DNA of 7,207 nucleotides from Alphaproteobacteria bacterium (GCA_005884465.1 VAZH01000365.1:1-7207), one strand, 5' to 3'. Shown: positions 1 through 5,661, numbered from the stretch's first letter. The notes: a model not told the origin generated them from the letters alone. Translations and numbers: made by a program.

Positions 1-940
1 ATCCGGCGCGCATCTGCTTCTTGACCAATGCAGCCTGCGGATGATCGGCGCGGCCGGGATAGATCAGCCGCGAGATTTTCGGATGCTGGGCCAGCGCCTC
101 CGCCACGGCCGCGGCGGTCTCGGTCTGGGCGCGAACCCGGATCGCCAAAGTCTCCAGTCCCTTGAGCAAAACCCAGGCGTTGAACGGCGACATCGACGGG
201 CCGGTCTGGCGCATGAAAGTGTGGATGTGCTCGGCGATAAACGCTTCCGAGGAGAGAATGATCCCGCCGAGGCAGCGGCCCTGGCCGTCGATATGCTTGG
301 TCGCGGAATACACCACGACGTCGGCGCCCAAGCCAAGCGGGCTCTGCCAGATCGGCGTCGCAAACACATTGTCGACGATCAGCCGCGCGCCGCCCGCATG
401 CGCGATTTCTGCGATCGCGGAGATGTCGAGCACGTCGAGCGTTGGATTGGTCGGGCTTTCCAGAAAGCAGCTTTTTGTGTTCGGACGCATCGCCTTGCGC
501 CATTGGTCGAGATCGAGGCCATCGACCAGCGTGGACGTAATGCCGTAGCGCGGCAGCAGGTCTTCCACCACATAGCGGCACGATCCGAACAACGCCTTCG
601 CGGCGACCACGTGATCGCCGGCTTTGAGCGGCGCCAGAATGGCCGTCGTCACCGCGGCCATGCCGGTCGCGGTGGCGCGCGCCGCTTCGGCGCCTTCGAG
701 TTCGATCATGCGCCGCTCGAACATCGAGACGTTGGGATTGGAAAAGCGCGAATAAAGAAAGCCTGGCTCTTCGCCCTTGAACCGCGCCTCGCATTGCTCG
801 GCGGTGTCGTAGACAAAGCCCTGCGTCAGAAACAGCGCCTCGGATGTTTCGCCGAATTGCGAGCGCAGGCTTCCGGAATGGACCAGCCGGGTTTCGGGAC
901 GGTATCGGGCGGTTGACGACGCCGCTCTAGAATCAGACAT
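1..940 (-). CDS. metZ: O-succinylhomoserine sulfhydrylase, C-terminus beyond the window
   Basis: This is a PLP-dependent Cys/Met-metabolism enzyme (cystathionine gamma-synthase superfamily). The family converts O-succinylhomoserine and sulfide to homocysteine, the direct-sulfhydrylation route to methionine, in the cytoplasm. Reading leftward from the ATG at 940-938 gives 313 uninterrupted residues, and the frame is still open at base 1; the family is usually about 400 residues, so roughly a fifth is missing. Visible landmarks are YSR at residues 63-65 (phosphate contact from the neighbouring subunit in this fold), ESPTNP at 161-166, the pyridine-nitrogen Asp in VDN (190) and the Schiff-base lysine in YSATKH (Lys215). 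The start is supported by GGAGG four bases upstream. The segment EPGFLYSRFSNPNVSMFERR and the SAM-II leader favour MetZ over MetB or MetC. Expression is probably repressed by SAM through the leader at 977-1083. It is divergent from dcd. Confidence 0.93.
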   Translation of the reverse strand, partial: MSDSRAASSTARYRPETRLVHSGSLRSQFGETSEALFLTQGFVYDTAEQCEARFKGEEPGFLYSRFSNPNVSMFERRMIELEGAEAARATATGMAAVTTAILAPLKAGDHVVAAKALFGSCRYVVEDLLPRYGITSTLVDGLDLDQWRKAMRPNTKSCFLESPTNPTLDVLDISAIAEIAHAGGARLIVDNVFATPIWQSPLGLGADVVVYSATKHIDGQGRCLGGIILSSEAFIAEHIHTFMRQTGPSMSPFNAWVLLKGLETLAIRVRAQTETAAAVAEALAQHPKISRLIYPGRADHPQAALVKKQMRAG

Positions 941-976
941 GTGACCTCCATCGTGACCACCCCAAGAAATGGTCAC
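941..976 (-). promoter_or_regulatory. metZ translation-initiation region with alternative hairpins
   Basis: The RNA between the attenuator and the metZ start contains one GUGACC copy (976-971) and two GGUCAC copies (958-953 and 946-941). The first pairing gives a 7-bp stem (970-976 with 953-959) that leaves the ribosome-binding site GGAGG free. The second would pair with the copy that overlaps the 3' end of the Shine-Dalgarno sequence and abuts the ATG. The complementarity is seen directly; a role as a translational switch is inferred and may be coincidental. Confidence 0.35.
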
Positions 977-1010
977 AAAAAAACCGGCCTGGAAAAATTC
1001 CACAGGCCGG
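977..1010 (-). terminator. Intrinsic terminator (attenuator) in the metZ leader
   Basis: In the leftward RNA, CCGGCC (1010-1005), a two-base bulge and UGGAA (1002-998) pair with UUCCA (994-990) and GGCCGG (989-984) across a UUU loop. Seven U residues (983-977) follow directly. This is a textbook rho-independent terminator placed about 40 bases ahead of the metZ start. Its 5' arm is also the 3' arm of the upstream hairpin at 1003-1032, so the two cannot form together. Downstream of a SAM-II aptamer it most likely stops metZ transcription when SAM is plentiful; the direction of control is inferred. Confidence 0.8.
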
Positions 1011-1032
1011 GATCACACATGTCCCCGGCCTG
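1003..1032 (-). promoter_or_regulatory. Candidate antiterminator hairpin of the metZ leader
   Basis: The RNA segment CAGGCCGGG (1032-1024) is perfectly complementary to CCCGGCCUG (1011-1003), giving a 9-bp GC-rich stem with a 12-base loop. It begins immediately after the conserved GCUAAA that ends the SAM-II aptamer. Its 3' arm is the same sequence used as the 5' arm of the terminator, so formation here would free the terminator's 3' arm and allow read-through into metZ. The pairing is seen directly; the antiterminator role is inferred. Confidence 0.6.
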
Positions 1033-1083
1033 TTTAGCGATTTATTTAACGTGGCTGCAAGCCGGCCGGCTCAAATCACCACG
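1033..1083 (-). promoter_or_regulatory. SAM-II riboswitch aptamer
   Basis: The leftward RNA has the layout and conserved words of the SAM-II (metA-motif) aptamer, which binds S-adenosylmethionine and is found mainly ahead of metA, metZ and related genes in alphaproteobacteria. P1 is CGUGGU (1083-1078) paired with GCCACG (1055-1050). Loop L1 begins GAUUUG (1077-1072). The UUGCA motif lies at 1060-1056. An A/U-rich linker (1049-1041) follows, then the conserved CGCUAAA (1039-1033), whose region forms the pseudoknot in this class. I did not trace the pseudoknot pair by pair. Its position 94 bases ahead of metZ and in front of an attenuator fits methionine-pathway feedback. Confidence 0.9.
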
Positions 1084-1095
1084 GGATAAGTTATG

Positions 1096-1124
1096 CTCAT
1101 ATTCGCTCGCGCCCTTTCCGTCAA
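1096..1124 (-). promoter_or_regulatory. Probable sigma-70-type promoter for metZ
   Basis: On the leftward strand TTGACG (1124-1119) is separated by exactly 17 bases from TATGAG (1101-1096). These match the -35 and -10 consensus at 5 of 6 and 4 of 6 positions. The expected start of transcription is near 1089-1090, five or six bases before the first base of aptamer helix P1, which is where a riboswitch-controlled promoter should fire. The agreement between promoter and aptamer raises confidence; no experiment is implied. Confidence 0.6.
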
Positions 1125-1196
1125 GGCGGCCATCGGATAACCGGTAAAAGTACATATTTTCAGGGTTTGTAGGGTGAAAGCCCCGAGGACCATCAC

Positions 1197-2300
1197 GTGT
1201 TCACGGTTCAACCCGGTGCCAATGGCATTCTGCCCGACCGCATGATCGCGGCGATGGCGGACGACGGCCTCATTCTGCCGGCCTACCCGTTCATCGAAAG
1301 CCAGATTCAGCCGGCGAGCCTCGATTTGCGTCTTGGCGATGTCGCCTATCGGGTACGGGCGAGTTTTCTGCCGGGGCCGGGCGCGACGGTGGCGGAGCGC
1401 ATCGACGAATTGAAGCTGCACGAAATCGATCTGGCCGACGGCGCGGTGCTGGAGACAAACTGCGTCTACATCGTGCCGCTCCTGGAGAGTCTCGCGCTGC
1501 CGCCGGAAATCGTCGCCGCCGCCAACCCGAAAAGTTCGACCGGGCGGCTCGATGTGTTCACCCGCGTGATCGCCGACGGCACGCGGCGGTTCGACATGAT
1601 CGGCGCGGGTTATCACGGCCCGCTGTATGCCGAGATCAGTCCGAAAACATTTCCGGTGCTGCTGCGCGAGGGATCGCGGCTCAGCCAGGTGCGCTTCCGC
1701 ACCGGCGACGCCATCCTTAACGCCGATGAACTCGATGCGCTGCACGTGCTGGAGCGGCTGGTCGATGCCGACGACGCCGATCTCGTCAATGGCGTGGCGC
1801 TGAGTGTCGATCTAAGCGGCGAAAACGCCAATGGCTTCGTCGGCTACCGCGCCAAACGGCACACCGGCGTGGTCGATATCGACCGCCGCGGCGGCTACGC
1901 GGTCGACGAATTCTGGGAGGCGATATCGGCGCGGCCCGACGGCAGCCTCATTCTCGATCCCGGCGAGTTTTATATTCTCGCCTCGAAAGAGGCGGTCCAG
2001 GTGCCGCCGGATTACGCCGCGGAGATGGTGCCCTTCGATCCGCTGGTCGGCGAATTCCGCGTGCACTATGCCGGCTTTTTCGATCCCGGCTTCGGCTATG
2101 CCGGCGCCGGCGGGAAGGGGTCTCGCGCCGTGCTGGAAGTGCGCTCGCGCGAGGTGCCGTTCATCCTGGAGCATGGCCAGATCGTCGGCCGGCTGGTCTA
2201 CGAAAAGATGCTGGCGCGGCCCGATGCCCTGTACGGCCAGCGCATCGGCTCCAACTATCAGGCGCAGGGCCTCAAGCTGAGCAAGCATTTTCGGGCGTAG
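1197..2300 (+). CDS. dcd: dCTP deaminase, long two-domain (DCD_N) type
   Basis: The family deaminates dCTP to dUTP, which dUTPase then converts to dUMP for thymidylate synthesis. The product is 367 residues, nearly twice the ~190-residue E. coli Dcd, and matches the long alphaproteobacterial form built from two dUTPase-like halves. The N-terminal half carries IQPASLDLRLG (37-47), an SSxxR motif (Ser113, Ser114, Arg117) and a GPLYAEI segment with the likely catalytic Glu146, followed by a hydrophobic RLSQVRF strand. The C-terminal half (about 275-340) repeats the fold outline with FDPGFG (295-300), LEV (313-315) and GQIVGRLVYE (327-336), but I see no second SSxxR. A GTG start is chosen because GAGGA at 1185-1189 sits seven bases upstream and homology-like sequence begins at once. 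It is divergent from metZ, with a 112-bp gap from the aptamer. No clear promoter of its own was found. Confidence 0.92.
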   Translation: MFTVQPGANGILPDRMIAAMADDGLILPAYPFIESQIQPASLDLRLGDVAYRVRASFLPGPGATVAERIDELKLHEIDLADGAVLETNCVYIVPLLESLALPPEIVAAANPKSSTGRLDVFTRVIADGTRRFDMIGAGYHGPLYAEISPKTFPVLLREGSRLSQVRFRTGDAILNADELDALHVLERLVDADDADLVNGVALSVDLSGENANGFVGYRAKRHTGVVDIDRRGGYAVDEFWEAISARPDGSLILDPGEFYILASKEAVQVPPDYAAEMVPFDPLVGEFRVHYAGFFDPGFGYAGAGGKGSRAVLEVRSREVPFILEHGQIVGRLVYEKMLARPDALYGQRIGSNYQAQGLKLSKHFRA

Positions 2301-2307
2301 CTGATAC

Positions 2308-2432
2308 CGTCATTGCGAGGAGCGTCAGCGACGAAGCAATCCAGTCTTGGCGCGTCGCTCTGGCCTGCCTCGCGGAGGCTGCCATCGGGCGCGCATTGAT
2401 CCATTGGCGCGACCGGTTGGGTCGCAATAACG
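2308..2432. repeat. Degenerate dispersed palindromic repeat after dcd
   Basis: Eight bases after the dcd stop the sequence opens with cgtcattgcgag (2308-2319) and continues through cgacgaagcaatccag. These words resemble the dispersed imperfect-palindrome repeats common in intergenic DNA of Bradyrhizobium and relatives. A matching inverted end, gtcgcaataacg at 2421-2432, agrees with the reverse complement of the left end at 10 of 12 positions. The inner right arm is poorly preserved. A smaller hairpin, GCGACC/GGTCGC (2409-2414, 2420-2425), lies inside. The element is probably an old copy that now separates dcd from the next gene. Confidence 0.5.
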
Positions 2433-2478
2433 ACTGATCTATGCTCGCAGCCGATAAAAAATCGATCCAGGAGCGACC

Positions 2479-3690
2479 ATGAGCGATGGGCAAGGCGGCG
2501 CGGACGAGGCGAAATGGCTACGATGGCGCAGCGTCGCCGAGCTCTATCATGCTTGTTTCACCGGCCTCATTCTGAGCGTGGTGACGCGGCGCGGAACGAC
2601 TGATGCCGCAGAATTCGTATTCCGGGTGTTTCGCCGTCAGCAGCAGGAGCGCTTTTTGCCGGGCCTCGAAAAACTTGGGCTCAGCCACCTGCCGCCGGCG
2701 GTGGCAGCGGCGCAATATCACTATCTCTCCAACTGGATCGGGGGCGTCTCGGTCGAGTACATGTATGAGACGGATCGCAAGGCCTGGATCCGCTATCCGC
2801 CGCCGCGCTGGATCTGGAAGGGCACGGCGATCTGCGGCGTTCCCGGTGAAGTGTCGCGTGCCATGCTGCGCGGTTGGCACGCCAACAACGGCGTTTCGCT
2901 CGGCAATCCCAATCTCGGTTTCGTCTGCACCAAGCAGAGTGTCGATGGTCAGGACGGACTTGAAGGTTACTACTTCGAATACGATCATGCGCTCGAGATC
3001 GATCAGCGCCTGGTGTTCGCGCGTCATCTCGAGGCCCCCATGTTCGACCCCGCGACCGCGCCGGCCTTGCCCGTTGCAAGCTGGCCGAAGCCGCGGCTGG
3101 AAAAAGCCTATCGCAATTACGCAATGGAATATGTGCGGACCGCCGCACCCGTGATGGTGCAATTGTTCGGCCCCGAAGATGCCGGCTACCTCTTGCAGCT
3201 GACCGGCAAGTTGATCGGCATGCAGTATTTCGACGAAATCGCGCGGGGCTTCGGCTTGGGTCGAGGAACCGCGAAAGAGTTCGATGAATTCCTGCGCGCA
3301 TTGTTGGAAGCGCAGGATGACGTTGCCGATATCGGTGATGACGACAACATTTACGAAATCAGGCAGACGACGTGGAAGCTGATGGCCGATGTCGCCGACT
3401 ATCATCCGGCCTGCGCCAGGGCGCTTGCGGGATTGTTCGAAGGCCTTGCCGCCGGCTGCGGTCGCCATATCCCCATCCGTATGAGATCGTCGCGTTTGTA
3501 TGGTCAATCGGCTAGGCCGACCCTTACGGCCGTTTCGCCTGCAATCCGGCAAGCCCCCATTGCGCCCCGCGCACGTGGATTCTGGCTTGATCGTGGTAGG
3601 AAGCACCACGGCACGGCAGCGAGATCGGGCAGGAGCGCGATCAGCAAAAGTGGAGTGCCGTTTTGCGTCCGATCGCGCTCCCAATATTAA
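2479..3690 (+). CDS. Hypothetical protein, probably frameshifted near its 3' end
   Basis: I do not recognise this family and assign no function. The open frame gives 403 residues from an ATG with AGGAG five bases upstream. There is no signal peptide and no convincing membrane segment, so a soluble cytoplasmic protein is likely. Residues 1-330 look like a genuine folded protein. They include an aromatic, Trp-rich stretch (Trp103, Trp111, Trp113), a GWHANNGVSLGNP segment at 132-144, acidic GYYFEYDH at 163-170 and Cys at 26, 119, 150, 312 and 327. After about residue 331 the composition changes abruptly to Arg/Ser/Ala/Pro-rich, with no conserved look, and the frame runs on to 3690. Adding one C to the CCCC run at 3471-3474 instead gives a hydrophobic tail ending VAFVWSIG at a TAG (3513-3515), about 345 residues in all. 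I think the real end is 3515 and the last ~70 codons are read-through. Confidence 0.7.
   Translation: MSDGQGGADEAKWLRWRSVAELYHACFTGLILSVVTRRGTTDAAEFVFRVFRRQQQERFLPGLEKLGLSHLPPAVAAAQYHYLSNWIGGVSVEYMYETDRKAWIRYPPPRWIWKGTAICGVPGEVSRAMLRGWHANNGVSLGNPNLGFVCTKQSVDGQDGLEGYYFEYDHALEIDQRLVFARHLEAPMFDPATAPALPVASWPKPRLEKAYRNYAMEYVRTAAPVMVQLFGPEDAGYLLQLTGKLIGMQYFDEIARGFGLGRGTAKEFDEFLRALLEAQDDVADIGDDDNIYEIRQTTWKLMADVADYHPACARALAGLFEGLAAGCGRHIPIRMRSSRLYGQSARPTLTAVSPAIRQAPIAPRARGFWLDRGRKHHGTAARSGRSAISKSGVPFCVRSRSQY
3515..3535 (+). terminator. Weak terminator-like hairpin after the proposed stop at 3515
   Basis: GGCCG (3515-3519) pairs with CGGCC (3527-3531) across a 7-base loop and is followed by GTTT. The stem begins on the last base of the frame-restored TAG stop. 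The stem is short and the T-run is only three bases, so termination would be inefficient at best. Its position gives slight support to 3515 as the true gene end. Confidence 0.25.
3632..3681. repeat. REP-like palindrome, first of a pair
   Basis: GGAGCGCGATC (3632-3642) is the exact reverse complement of GATCGCGCTCC (3671-3681). Inside it, GCAAAA (3644-3649) pairs with TTTTGC (3661-3666), leaving an 11-base loop. The result is a hairpin of about 17 bp with a small asymmetric internal loop. The core, caaaagtgg...ccgttttg, resembles intergenic palindromes frequent in Rhizobiales. It lies between the hypothetical gene and the MATE gene and could stabilise mRNA ends or act as a bidirectional barrier. 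No T-tract follows. Confidence 0.6.
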
Positions 3691-3693
3691 ATA

Positions 3694-3741
3694 GCGCATG
3701 ATCTTATCGCCAAACCGCTCACGCTTTGGCGGATCATGCGC
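3694..3741. repeat. REP-like palindrome, second of a pair, around gcgcatgatc
   Basis: GCGCATGATC (3694-3703) and GATCATGCGC (3732-3741) are perfect inverted arms. After a 4-base bulge, CGCCAAA (3708-3714) pairs with TTTGGCG (3725-3731) around a 10-base loop. The 'gcatgatc...gatcatgc' outline is a familiar dispersed intergenic palindrome in Bradyrhizobium and related genomes. It starts 12 bases after the first palindrome. An in-frame ATG for the MATE protein (3698) falls inside its left arm, which argues against that ATG as the real start. Confidence 0.65.
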
Positions 3742-3757
3742 ACGGAGACAAACCAAA

Positions 3758-5200
3758 TTGCCCGACATCGCCGTTCCCGAGATACCCGTAGACGAAGAGG
3801 AACGTCCGCTTCCGCCACCAGCGCCGTTGGCGAGGAATGCGCTGGTCGACGGTCCGATCCTGCGCACGCTGTTGTGGCTGGCCTGGCCCAACGTCATCGC
3901 GCTCAGCGCGGGCACCTGCGTGGTGATCGCGGAGACCTCCTATATCGGCCGGCTTGGCGTGGAGTCGCTGGCGGCGATGGCGCTGGTGTTTCCGTTCGTG
4001 ATCCTGACCATGACGATGTCGGGCGGCGCGATGGGCGGCGGCGTCGCGTCAGCGGTTGCGCGCGCACTCGGTGCAGGCGATGTCGACCGCGCATCGACGC
4101 TGGCCGCGCACGCATTGCTGATCGGCGTGTGCTTCGGATTGACGTTCATGCTGGGCATGCTGATTTTCGGACCCTCGCTGCTCGAATTGCTCGGCGGCCG
4201 TGGCCGCGTGCTGGCTTACGCCATCGGCTACGCGCAGATTTTTTTCGGCGGCGCGGTGGTGCCCTGGCTGATGAATTCGATGGCGGGAATCCTGCGTGGC
4301 ACCGGCAACATGAAGCTGCCGTCGCTGATGATGCTCACCTCCGCCGTCTGTCAGATCATTCTCGGTGGCACGCTCGGCCTCGGTCTCGGTCCTATCCCGC
4401 AATTCGGCATGCGCGGCGTCGCCGCGGGCTCGTTGATCGCGTACCTGATCAGCATAGCTGTGATGGGATGGTATCTGTTTTCCGGCCGGGCGCGCGTCAT
4501 TCCCAGGATCAGGGGACTTCACATTCAATGGGCGATGTTCGTCGACATCCTCAAAGTCGGAGCCGTCTCCTGTTTCTCGCCGCTGCAGTCGGTGCTCAGC
4601 ATCAGCATCTTCACGCATATGCTGGCGGGTTTCGGCACGCAGATTCTGGCCGGTTACGGCATCGGCGCGCGGCTCGAGTTCATGCTGACCTCGGTTGCGT
4701 TCGCGGTCGGGATCGCCTCGGTGCCCATGGTCGGCATGGCGATCGGCGCGGACCGGATTGCGCGTGCGAGGCGGATTGCCTGGACCGCGGGCCTGGTCTC
4801 GTTCGTCTCAGTAGGCGTGATCGGCACGCTGATTGCGATCTTTCCCGACCTCTGGGTCGAGATCTTCACCCGCGACGCCGGCGTGCGCGCCGCGAGCCGG
4901 CAGTATCTGTCGATTGCCGGCCCGATGTACGCCTTTATCGGGCTTGCGATGTCGATGTATTTTTCTTCTCAGGGCGCGGCCAAGGTTTTGGGGCCGGTGC
5001 TGGCGCAAAGCGCGCGGCTATTGTTTATCGCGCTCGGCGGCTGGTGGCTGTCGATGCACGGCGCCACCGCTGCGAACTTCTTCGCGCTGGCCGCGGGGTC
5101 GATGGCGGTGCTCGGCGTGCTGTCCGCCTCGAGCGTTTTGTTGACGCGATGGGGCCCGAAGGCTCGCCCCGTGGCGCAAGCCCGGCCGGTATTGTCTTAA
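3758..5200 (+). CDS. MATE-family multidrug/cation antiporter
   Basis: This is a 12-helix inner-membrane exporter of the MATE family (NorM/DinF-like), which expels organic cations or drugs in exchange for Na+ or H+. From the TTG at 3758 the product is 480 residues, within the family range. Numbered from that TTG, a proline-rich cytoplasmic N-terminus (to about 25) precedes the first helix. Typical family landmarks follow: YIGRLG at 62-67, GILRGTGNMKLPSLM at 177-191 in the first half, and GIGARLEFM at 301-309 in the second. Hydrophobic segments continue to about residue 465. TTG is preferred because GGAG (3744-3747) lies ten bases upstream, whereas the in-frame ATG at 3698 is inside a palindromic repeat, has no Shine-Dalgarno sequence and would add 20 residues without family character. 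The substrate cannot be read from the sequence. The gene ends 8 bases from the converging Met-rich gene. Confidence 0.92.
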   Translation: MPDIAVPEIPVDEEERPLPPPAPLARNALVDGPILRTLLWLAWPNVIALSAGTCVVIAETSYIGRLGVESLAAMALVFPFVILTMTMSGGAMGGGVASAVARALGAGDVDRASTLAAHALLIGVCFGLTFMLGMLIFGPSLLELLGGRGRVLAYAIGYAQIFFGGAVVPWLMNSMAGILRGTGNMKLPSLMMLTSAVCQIILGGTLGLGLGPIPQFGMRGVAAGSLIAYLISIAVMGWYLFSGRARVIPRIRGLHIQWAMFVDILKVGAVSCFSPLQSVLSISIFTHMLAGFGTQILAGYGIGARLEFMLTSVAFAVGIASVPMVGMAIGADRIARARRIAWTAGLVSFVSVGVIGTLIAIFPDLWVEIFTRDAGVRAASRQYLSIAGPMYAFIGLAMSMYFSSQGAAKVLGPVLAQSARLLFIALGGWWLSMHGATAANFFALAAGSMAVLGVLSASSVLLTRWGPKARPVAQARPVLS

Positions 5201-5208
5201 GAACGCGA

Positions 5209-5661
5209 CTAACGCCGCCGGTGGCGCCGGTGGTGGCCGTGTCCGCCGCCGAAATTGGCCATCCGCATCAACTGCGGAATCATGCTCATCAACTGGCTGC
5301 CGCCACCGCCGCCGGGCATGCCCATGAAATCACCGCCACCCATCCCATAGCCTCCCGGAGCAAAGGGCGCGCCGCCGCCAGACCCGCCGGGGATTCCGCC
5401 GCCGCCGAGCATCCCGCCGAAACCGCCGCCGCCTTCCATCATCTGGCTCATCATCGGTCCCATGGTCTGCATCATCATGCCGAAGCGGCGCTTGCCCATT
5501 TTCGCCTTCATCATCTCCAGCATCGGCGCCATCTGGGTCATCATGTCGCCGCCGCCCGCCCCGCCAAAGCCGCCGAACTGCGCCCTCGCGGGGCCTGTCG
5601 TCAGGGTAAACAGCAACAGCAGCGTGGCGGCCTGGCACACCACCTTGTCAGCTCCAGTCAT
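5209..5661 (-). CDS. Secreted methionine/glycine-rich protein with His/Arg tail
   Basis: I do not recognise a named family. The 150-residue product starts at the ATG 5661-5659, supported by GGGAG (5674-5670) eight bases upstream; a longer in-frame start at 5712 adds 17 residues in front of the signal sequence and is unlikely. Residues 1-27 form a Sec-type signal peptide with a TLLLLFTL core and cleavage after ARA. The mature ~123 residues contain 23 Met and no Cys. Fifteen of the Met lie in residues 40-75 at intervals of three or four, with acidic and Lys/Arg residues between. A Gly/Pro-rich linker (77-121) follows, then a short Met-bearing segment (SQLMSMIPQLMRM, 122-134) and a tail ending in GHGHHRRHRRR. 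The protein is probably periplasmic or extracellular. Met and His richness could mean Cu(I)/Ag(I) binding, as in other Met-rich periplasmic proteins, but this is a guess. It lies 115 bp downstream of the SRPBCC gene on the same strand; I saw no convincing promoter in that gap. Confidence 0.8.
   Translation of the reverse strand: MTGADKVVCQAATLLLLFTLTTGPARAQFGGFGGAGGGDMMTQMAPMLEMMKAKMGKRRFGMMMQTMGPMMSQMMEGGGGFGGMLGGGGIPGGSGGGAPFAPGGYGMGGGDFMGMPGGGGGSQLMSMIPQLMRMANFGGGHGHHRRHRRR

Noticed and set aside
41..916. 291-codon rightward open frame opposite metZ
   Set aside because: It is the complement of a clearly recognisable MetZ frame. Its product is Arg/His/Gly-rich with no domain, as expected for an antisense frame in GC-rich DNA.
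1071..1745. 224-codon leftward frame opposite dcd, ending in the SAM-II aptamer
   Set aside because: It is antisense to the conserved N-terminal half of dcd and would read through the metZ promoter and aptamer.
2417..2445. Possible promoter TTGGGT-17-TATGCT for the hypothetical gene
   Set aside because: Only 3 of 6 and 4 of 6 positions match, and it overlaps the right end of a repeat. It is too weak to annotate.
3592..3610. Small hairpin CGTGGT / ACCACG in the gap before the palindromes
   Set aside because: A 6-bp stem with no T-run or other context is expected by chance in DNA of this composition.
2518..3915. 465-codon leftward open frame across the hypothetical gene and the repeats
   Set aside because: It runs through two palindromes and into the MATE gene with no domain or plausible ribosome-binding site. 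The rightward frame has the better composition and a Shine-Dalgarno sequence.
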